Origin: Scatosoma sp045652785
GTDB taxonomy: Bacteria > Bacillota > Clostridia > Christensenellales > Borkfalkiaceae
Reading direction: 5' to 3'
Length of the DNA: 17,254 nt
Assembly (NCBI GenBank): GCA_045652785.1
Contig: JAZOLF010000149.1
Location: 1-17,254 of the forward strand
The notes beneath the pieces are model-generated. The model saw nothing but the letters and a program-made list of their open reading frames with translations. It ran no database searches and was not told the DNA's origin. This document shows, in pieces, positions 12,743 through 17,254 of the stretch (position 1 is the stretch's first letter; the number at the start of each line of letters is the position of its first letter). Both the position numbers and the translations under genes were made by a program.

Positions 12743-13327
12743 GTGGAAAGTATCTTAGAACAAAACAGTCAGGGAATTGAAACACTTTACGGCTCTTCAA
12801 ACGTTCGCAATAAAAAATTGCGCGGCATAAAAGAGGTGGCGGAATTTATTTGCAAGGACGGACAGTACGGCGACTTAACAATTAAACGTAAAGACGGACG
12901 CCTGTTTTTAAGAACGAATGGAATATACGTAAGGGAAATTTTTGATTTTGATTATGCAGAAAAACTATTTAAAATATTAGTTCCAATGCAAAGGGAAGTG
13001 GCAAAGGAAGGAGGTGAAGAAAAAATGAATGAATTTGAAAAGATGCAAAGAATGGCGGAAAGGTACAAAGCGGAATATCCACCTGGGACGCGCGTAGTGC
13101 TTCATCACATGGAAGATCCGTATGCGCCCGTAGAAAGCGGAATACGCGGAACGGTGAAGCACGTGGATGACGCAGGTCAATTGCATATGAAGTGGGACAA
13201 CGGTAGGACGCTGGCGTTAGTGCCTGGGGAGGACTCATTCCGTAAGCTTACCGCTGAAGAATTGGCGGAAGAGCAGGGGCAGGTATTAGACGAGGAGGTG
13301 GTAGACACGCCCGTACAGAGTATGTAG
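12743..13327 (+). CDS. DUF4314 protein fused to an upstream unknown domain
   Basis: 194 residues from GTG 12743, behind AAGGAGGT (12723-12730). An ATG two bases earlier in another frame gives only five codons. Residues 1-90 are an unrecognised small domain (KRKDGRLFLRTNGIYVREI region). Residues about 95-170 are DUF4314, with YPPGTRVVLHHMEDPYAPV, GIRGTVKHVDDAGQ and HMKWDNGRTLALVPGEDSF, a beta-barrel-like domain common in Clostridial conjugative elements and of unknown function. The tail is acidic. A full AAGGAGGTGA site (13008-13017) sits ten bases before an in-frame ATG at 13025, so a second product of 100 residues carrying DUF4314 alone is likely. The linker AKEGGEEK is the translation of that site, suggesting two genes merged by loss of a stop codon. 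Confidence 0.8.
   Translation: MESILEQNSQGIETLYGSSNVRNKKLRGIKEVAEFICKDGQYGDLTIKRKDGRLFLRTNGIYVREIFDFDYAEKLFKILVPMQREVAKEGGEEKMNEFEKMQRMAERYKAEYPPGTRVVLHHMEDPYAPVESGIRGTVKHVDDAGQLHMKWDNGRTLALVPGEDSFRKLTAEELAEEQGQVLDEEVVDTPVQSM
13008..13017 (+). promoter_or_regulatory. Internal ribosome binding site inside the DUF4314 fusion
   Basis: AAGGAGGTGA, complementary to the 16S rRNA 3' end, ten bases (counting from GGAGG) before in-frame ATG 13025. It decides whether DUF4314 is also made alone. Confidence 0.75.
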
Positions 13328-13368
13328 GGCTGAAAACAGAATAGAAAAATATGGGAAGCGGATAGCGA

Positions 13369-14634
13369 ATGGCTATTCGTTTTTTTGATATGTTTTCAGG
13401 AATAGGCGGATTCCGCAGTGGCTTGGAAGCCATAGGCGGATTTGAGTGCGCGGGGCATTGCGAGATAGACAAGCAAGCCAACCAAGCGTACTGTGCAATA
13501 TATGACGTGAAGCAAGAGGAGGTGTATTTCAATGACGCAACAAAAATCGATCCAAAAGACGTACCAGATATCGACCTTATATGTGCAGGATTTCCTTGCC
13601 AAAGTTTTTCAATTGCTGGAAGACGACGAGGATTCGACGACGTTAGAGGTACGCTATTCTTTGAAATTGCCAGAATCGCTTCCTATAAGAAACCTGCATA
13701 TATGCTACTTGAAAACGTTCCCGGACTGTTATCTCATGACAGCGGGCGGACGTTTGCAACCATCCTCAATGTCCTTTCAGAATTGGGGTATGATGTCTGC
13801 TGGCAGGTGTGTAACAGCAAGGATTTCGGCGTTCCTCAATCCCGAAAAAGAGTGTACATTATCTGCTATCTTAGAGAGAAATGCACCGCAGAAATATTTT
13901 CTTTCTGCGAAGCAAATGGAACGGCTCCTGTACAAGTCTTGCCAGGCAGGTCAGGAAGCCGAGTGTACAGTCCAGTCGGAGTTGGAATAACGCTAGTTAG
14001 CAACGTAGGGGGATTTGGAGGAAAGACAGGTTTATACGACGTGAACCTGCCCATAAAAGTCAAAACCAAGCAGGGCTATCAGTTGGCGTATCCTGGGGTT
14101 AGCATTGATTTAGCGTATGCGAACTTGAATACTAGACGCGGGCGCGTAGGCGAGCAGATTGCGCACACGGTAACCCCGACGAACACGCAGGGTTATTTTT
14201 TTATTGATATGAACGCGCCGCCGAACTTAACGGACGAGGCACGATGCATTACAGCGCGCCAAAACGCGGGGATTAGCAATCGGAAAGGGGAACACTCAGG
14301 AATCTTTATTGAAGACGAACCAAGGGCAGTTCTAACGCCAGAAAGAGAAACTGTAAGGCAACAGGGCAGGCGGATAAAGGATGTAAACGAGCCTATGTTC
14401 ACGTTAACGGTTTGCGATAGGCACGGGATATTGCGTTATGGGAAAGTACGACGGCTGATGCCGATAGAATGCTGGCGTTTGCAGGGATTTACGGACGAGC
14501 AATTTTATAAAGCGGAAGCAACAGGACTAAAAGACGGCCCGCTCTACAAAATGGCGGGGAATGCCGTAAGCGTACCCGTCATTTCTGCTTTGGGAGAAAT
14601 AATCAAGAAAAATTATGAAAAATACAACAAATAG
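13369..14634 (+). CDS. DNA (cytosine-5) methyltransferase
   Basis: 421 residues, a normal length for a single-specificity enzyme. The conserved motifs are in order: I, FDMFSGIGGFRSGLE (6-20); IV, GFPCQSFSIAG with catalytic Cys77; VI, LLENVPG with Glu115-Asn116-Val117; VIII, QSRKRVYI with Gln157/Arg159/Arg161; IX/X, MAGNAVSVPV with Gly397-Asn398. It transfers a methyl group from SAM to C5 of cytosine in a short DNA target; the target-recognition region (about 190-360) does not reveal the sequence. There is no cognate restriction enzyme or Vsr in the window, so it looks like an orphan methylase carried by the element, probably against host restriction. Only a weak GGAAGCGG precedes ATG 13369, and the next start is 11 bases past its stop. 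Confidence 0.93.
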   Translation: MAIRFFDMFSGIGGFRSGLEAIGGFECAGHCEIDKQANQAYCAIYDVKQEEVYFNDATKIDPKDVPDIDLICAGFPCQSFSIAGRRRGFDDVRGTLFFEIARIASYKKPAYMLLENVPGLLSHDSGRTFATILNVLSELGYDVCWQVCNSKDFGVPQSRKRVYIICYLREKCTAEIFSFCEANGTAPVQVLPGRSGSRVYSPVGVGITLVSNVGGFGGKTGLYDVNLPIKVKTKQGYQLAYPGVSIDLAYANLNTRRGRVGEQIAHTVTPTNTQGYFFIDMNAPPNLTDEARCITARQNAGISNRKGEHSGIFIEDEPRAVLTPERETVRQQGRRIKDVNEPMFTLTVCDRHGILRYGKVRRLMPIECWRLQGFTDEQFYKAEATGLKDGPLYKMAGNAVSVPVISALGEIIKKNYEKYNK

Positions 14635-14645
14635 GAGAGTGAATT

Positions 14646-15710
14646 ATGCCCAATTGGGTAACGAACTTTATAGAACTGGAAGGCGATGAAAAACGCATTG
14701 CCGAAATGAAAGAAAGCATAAAAAAAGATGATTTTGGCTTGGGGACGATAGATTTTAATAAACTTATCCCTATGCCAAAGGAATTAGACATTGTCGCGGG
14801 AAGTTCCACAGATAAGGGCTTGAAAGCATATTCGCTGTTTGCGGAAATCTATCAGCTGGGAACGAAGCGCACGAAGGAAGAGCTGTTGAATATCCCTGAA
14901 AAGAGCGAGCAGGCGTTCTTAAAATACAAGAAAGACATCAAGCCTGAAGACTGGGAGCTCGGCAGACAAGCCTATCGCAACGTATTGCAATACGGGTATC
15001 CGACGTGGTACGAGTGGGCGTGTAATAATTGGGGGACGAAATGGAATTCCTGCGGTTATGAGCCAAATACCGATTACAGCAACGGGGATAAATTATGGTT
15101 TCAAACGGCGTGGTCGGCACCGCATCCGATTTTGCAAAAGCTGTCCGAACAATACCCCGATATCCGTTTCACGCACGAATGGGCGGATGAAGACCTTGGC
15201 GTGAATTGCGGGAGAAGGGAGTATTTCGGAGGCGAGTGTGTGGAAACGTATGTTCCTGAAACGAACAAAGAGGCGTTGGATTTTGCGGCGCGGATGTGGG
15301 AGTTGGACTTGGAAGATTGCGGTTTGAAGTTGAATGCAGATGGAACGGATTACGTGAATTTAAGACGAGAGGAATTTGGATTGATACAGGTGTTCGATAA
15401 ATACGCTTTGTATACCAACGAGCGCTTGACGGAAGCGGACATTCCTCAGGGAACGCACTTGTATCATTGTAGGTATACGGACGATAACGAGCGCATTGGT
15501 TCGATAGAAAAATCCGTTCAGGTCAATCACGCAGGCTCGGTTATCACAAAAGAACCTATCGATTTTGGCGAGGAGGACCATATCACGTTTACAAAAGATA
15601 CGGAGCCGTGTTTCCTTTGCCAAGAAATTACGATGGAAGATTATCTGCAAAACTATGATAACTTGGAAGAGCTTTACGACCAAGACCAAGGCATGGGAGG
15701 TATGACGTGA
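14646..15710 (+). CDS. YubB ferredoxin-like/LPD28-type protein of mobile elements
   Basis: 354 residues behind AGGAGAG. The N-terminal part (MPNWVTNFIELEG..., about 1-215, with WYEWACNNWGTKWN near 121-134) is the YubB/Api92-like ferredoxin-fold domain often encoded on plasmids and conjugative elements. The C-terminal part (about 245-340, with YALYTNERLTEADIP and VQVNHAGSVITKEPIDF) resembles the large-polyvalent-protein-associated domain LPD28. Both domains are known from mobile elements, but their biochemical role is not established. The protein is soluble and acidic. Its stop TGA overlaps the GTG start of the next gene (GTGA), so the two are translationally coupled. Confidence 0.8.
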   Translation: MPNWVTNFIELEGDEKRIAEMKESIKKDDFGLGTIDFNKLIPMPKELDIVAGSSTDKGLKAYSLFAEIYQLGTKRTKEELLNIPEKSEQAFLKYKKDIKPEDWELGRQAYRNVLQYGYPTWYEWACNNWGTKWNSCGYEPNTDYSNGDKLWFQTAWSAPHPILQKLSEQYPDIRFTHEWADEDLGVNCGRREYFGGECVETYVPETNKEALDFAARMWELDLEDCGLKLNADGTDYVNLRREEFGLIQVFDKYALYTNERLTEADIPQGTHLYHCRYTDDNERIGSIEKSVQVNHAGSVITKEPIDFGEEDHITFTKDTEPCFLCQEITMEDYLQNYDNLEELYDQDQGMGGMT

Positions 15711-16285
15711 TACAGAAAATTAACGCGGAAGACCTTCGCAAAATGGAAGGCAAGGAAGGGCTGATTTTGCAAGGTTGCGGAGGTGATCCGCAGGAATGGC
15801 TGGACGGCATCAACGACCTGTTGACGAAGGACGGCATTTTGCAAAACGGCACGAAGTTTGAAAACATATACGTTTTTCAAAACGAAGGGGTAACGAACAT
15901 TTTGTTCCCCTTTGAAGAAAATGTGCAGCTTGACATAGGCAAGCTGGCAATGTGGCGGCTTATGACGCACTCAAACTTCAGCGGAAAATGGCTGTCCGAT
16001 TACGTGGATAATCGTCTGGGCGGTTTTATCCGCGCAACGCAAAAACCTGACTGTCCGCTTATCGGTGAGGACGGTAATATTTTCAACCTTATGGGCATCG
16101 CTTCTCGAACTCTTCGCGACCATGGTATGCCCGAACAGGCAAAAGAGATGTCTGAACGTATCCGCGCAAGCGGTAGTTATGACGAAGCGTTGAATATCAT
16201 CGGCGAGTACGTAAATATCACTTCGGCGGAAGAAAACAACATGGATATGGACGATACGCCCGATAATTTTAAAATGGAGATGTAG
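15707..16285 (+). CDS. Hypothetical mobile-element protein
   Basis: 192 residues from GTG 15707, five bases after GGGAGGT. Residues 1-105 form a mixed alpha/beta domain (GLILQGCGGDPQEWLDGIN, ENIYVFQNEG). Residues about 115-165 are a helical segment with the pattern KPDCPLIGEDGNIFNLMGIA and ALNIIGEYVNI, which I associate with small proteins of Clostridial phages and conjugative elements, of unknown function. The tail is acidic (Met/Asp-rich). No catalytic motif is visible. It overlaps the YubB-like gene by four bases, and the next gene starts three bases after its stop, so it sits mid-operon. It could be two ancestral small genes fused. Confidence 0.75.
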   Translation: MIQKINAEDLRKMEGKEGLILQGCGGDPQEWLDGINDLLTKDGILQNGTKFENIYVFQNEGVTNILFPFEENVQLDIGKLAMWRLMTHSNFSGKWLSDYVDNRLGGFIRATQKPDCPLIGEDGNIFNLMGIASRTLRDHGMPEQAKEMSERIRASGSYDEALNIIGEYVNITSAEENNMDMDDTPDNFKMEM

Positions 16286-16288
16286 ACT

Positions 16289-16717
16289 ATGACAAAGTAT
16301 CAAATACGCAATTATGAAAAGCAAAACGCGCCATTCTTTTTGACTGACCTTGAAAACGGGTTGTATAGTCTCGGAATGGACAGGCAGGACTATAAACGCA
16401 CTGTGTTCAACTCTTACTGCAAGAGTAAGGGTGAACCTATTAATGATAGGTACGGGCTATATCTTCATGGCAGCGGTTATGAATGGGAAGAACTCTTCCA
16501 AAAAGCCTTTGAGGATGATCCAAGATTAGAGCAGTTGTCCTTTGACAGCGAGGCGGGCGCATTCTACTGTTACAGTGAAAATCCTAAATTACTCGCGGAC
16601 ATGGGCAGGGCGTTTAAGAAAATCTGCGATGATGACGTGCAGTTTTTAACGCTTGTAGAACAAACACTCGGCGTGCCAGATCAAAGTCAAGATATCGGTT
16701 TTGGTCTAAAACAATAA
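16289..16717 (+). CDS. Hypothetical protein with an Imm51-like region
   Basis: 142 residues. Residues about 55-130 (LHGSGYEWEELFQKAFEDD, LSFDSEAGAFYCYSE, then an Asp-rich helical end) resemble immunity protein family Imm51, whose members carry a GxGYxWE start and an FDxEAGxFxxY motif. Residues 1-50 are a separate charged region of unknown nature. Imm51 proteins are predicted to neutralise cognate polymorphic toxins, but no toxin-like gene is next to it. In mobile elements such domains are often present without a toxin, so protection against foreign toxins or a repurposed function is possible. It starts three bases after the upstream stop and is followed by the DUF3789-like gene. The family call is from motif memory only. 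Confidence 0.7.
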   Translation: MTKYQIRNYEKQNAPFFLTDLENGLYSLGMDRQDYKRTVFNSYCKSKGEPINDRYGLYLHGSGYEWEELFQKAFEDDPRLEQLSFDSEAGAFYCYSENPKLLADMGRAFKKICDDDVQFLTLVEQTLGVPDQSQDIGFGLKQ

Positions 16718-16737
16718 AATAGAAGGAGGTAAACGGT

Positions 16738-16854
16738 ATGGAAGTAGGATTGTGGTTCATTGTAGGCTTTCTTATCGGCGGTTGTACGGCAGGAACGGTA
16801 ATGTGCTGTTCTTTGCTTAAACACGTTGCTGGCAGAAAAAGTAAAAACGACTAA
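16738..16854 (+). CDS. 38-residue DUF3789-like membrane protein
   Basis: ATG 16738 follows AGAAGGAGGT (16721-16730). The product has one membrane helix (about residues 5-30, starting GLWFIVGFLIGGCTAG) and a short basic tail (GRKSKND), with Cys residues in the helix. This layout matches the DUF3789 mini-proteins found in conjugative elements of Clostridia; function unknown. A strong terminator follows 13 bases after its stop, so it ends this transcription unit. Confidence 0.75.
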   Translation: MEVGLWFIVGFLIGGCTAGTVMCCSLLKHVAGRKSKND

Positions 16855-16867
16855 GTAAAGTAAACCC

Positions 16868-16920
16868 AAAGCGGTATCAATCGTTCTTAAAAAGGAGATT
16901 GGTGCCGCTTTTTTCTTTTT
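16868..16920 (+). terminator. Strong intrinsic terminator inside the element
   Basis: AAAGCGGTATCAATC (16868-16882) pairs with GATTGGTGCCGCTTT (16897-16911), 15 pairs including two G-U, followed by a long T tract. It separates the DUF3789-like gene from the adenine methyltransferase. Confidence 0.88.
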
Positions 16921-16958
16921 AGGGCGATTGCGAACGCGGCGGAAAGAGAGGTAAAAAA

Positions 16959-17254
16959 ATGAAAACACCCGTGTCAAGAGTAGGGAATAAATCTTCTATT
17001 CTACACATTTTGTACGCCGTGTTTCCCAAGAAATACGGTAGGTTTATTGATGTATTCGGCGGAAGCGGGAGCGTGCTTCTCGGTAAGCCCGAAGTACATC
17101 CGTTCGAGGTGTCCAACGACTTTGACAGAAACCTTGTCAACCTTTTCCGTTGCATGAAAGAAAGGACGATGGCAACGATACGCGAAATCGGGTTTTGCAA
17201 CCTAAATTCGCGTGAGGATTTTATCGCCATCAAAAAGTTTTTTGAGTACGGAGA
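16959..17254 (+). CDS. Dam-like (D12 class) DNA adenine methyltransferase, 3' end outside the window
   Basis: 98 complete codons are visible before the right edge. GVGNK-type N-terminal SAM-binding sequence (RVGNKSSIL, 7-15) is followed by motif I, FIDVFGGSGSVLL (29-41), and a SNDFDRNLVNLFRCM segment (53-67), the order seen in D12-class Dam-type enzymes, which methylate N6 of adenine in short targets. The catalytic DPPY motif should lie beyond the edge. ATG 16959 follows AGAGAGGT. It comes after a strong terminator, so it probably has its own promoter, though I could not fix one. With the C5 enzyme it gives the element two DNA methylases. Confidence 0.88.
   Translation, partial: MKTPVSRVGNKSSILHILYAVFPKKYGRFIDVFGGSGSVLLGKPEVHPFEVSNDFDRNLVNLFRCMKERTMATIREIGFCNLNSREDFIAIKKFFEYG

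Larger units (their letters stand above)
12103..17254. mobile_element. Left part of a probable integrative conjugative element, continuing beyond the window
   Basis: Starting after the tRNA-Ser 3' end, every recognisable gene is of a type carried by Clostridial conjugative elements: DUF4314, orphan C5 and adenine DNA methyltransferases, YubB/LPD28, an Imm51-like protein and a DUF3789-like mini membrane protein. Genes are closely packed on one strand with near-perfect AGGAGG sites. Arginine codons shift to AGA/AGG/CGA and Ile ATA becomes frequent, unlike the genes to the left. The left boundary is approximate. No integrase, relaxase or type IV secretion gene is visible, so the element type is inference. 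Confidence 0.65.

Noticed and set aside
13532..13990. 152-codon plus-strand frame inside the C5 methyltransferase
   Set aside because: It is an out-of-frame shadow; all methyltransferase motifs are in the other frame and it has no family resemblance.
1..17254. CRISPR array, prophage structural genes or insertion sequence
   Set aside because: No regularly spaced repeats, no capsid, tail or terminase genes and no transposase are visible on either strand.

Overview
The window looks like a piece of a Clostridia-type (Bacillota) chromosome. It has strong AGGAGG-type ribosome binding sites, consensus sigma-A promoters with 17-base spacers, the standard genetic code, and proteins of the VanZ, DUF368, ComF and HisJ types. 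The right third is a mobile element carrying accessory genes typical of Clostridial conjugative elements. No species can be named from the sequence alone.

Region 1 (1-5466) is a four-gene, same-strand cassette that ends in a strong bidirectional terminator. It holds a coiled-coil protein cut by the left edge, a MinD/ParA-like ATPase with a KGGAGRS variant P-loop, a 794-residue protein I do not recognise, and a 264-residue protein that is two S-adenosylmethionine decarboxylase (SpeD) folds in one chain. In that last protein the N-terminal copy has lost the self-cleaving serine and the proton-donor cysteine, while the C-terminal copy keeps both. The remaining residues look able to build one composite active site in the reverse order of the eukaryotic enzyme. 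The left genes use CGT and C-ending codons heavily, which suggests high expression. The cassette's function is unknown and it is the best candidate here for an undescribed system.

Region 2 (5487-11797) is ordinary chromosome: a minus-strand two-domain hypothetical protein; a VanZ-family protein overlapping a DUF368/PopT-type undecaprenyl-phosphate transporter; a ComF-like phosphoribosyltransferase; a minus-strand SH3-NlpC/P60 lipoprotein; a PHP-type histidinol phosphatase; a small acidic protein; and a HAD hydrolase. Two genes here (VanZ and the phosphatase) have their start codon almost at the predicted transcription start, so they look leaderless.

Region 3 (11798-12346) has no protein gene. 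A perfect promoter drives what looks like the 5' half of a tRNA-Ser(UGA), broken just after the anticodon loop. A stem-rich stretch of about 100 bases follows, then a complete tRNA-Ser(UGA), a terminator, an inverted partial copy of the tRNA T-arm, and a second terminator-like hairpin just ahead of the first mobile-element gene. This is probably the left junction of an integrated element.

Region 4 (about 12103-17254, running off the right edge) is the element: a small hypothetical protein, a DUF4314 protein fused in frame to an upstream gene, a C5-cytosine methyltransferase, a YubB/LPD28-type protein, two hypotheticals (one resembling immunity protein Imm51), a 38-residue DUF3789-like membrane protein, and the start of a Dam-like adenine methyltransferase. 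Codon use shifts to AGA/AGG/CGA and ATA here, consistent with horizontal transfer. No integrase, relaxase or conjugation gene lies inside the window.
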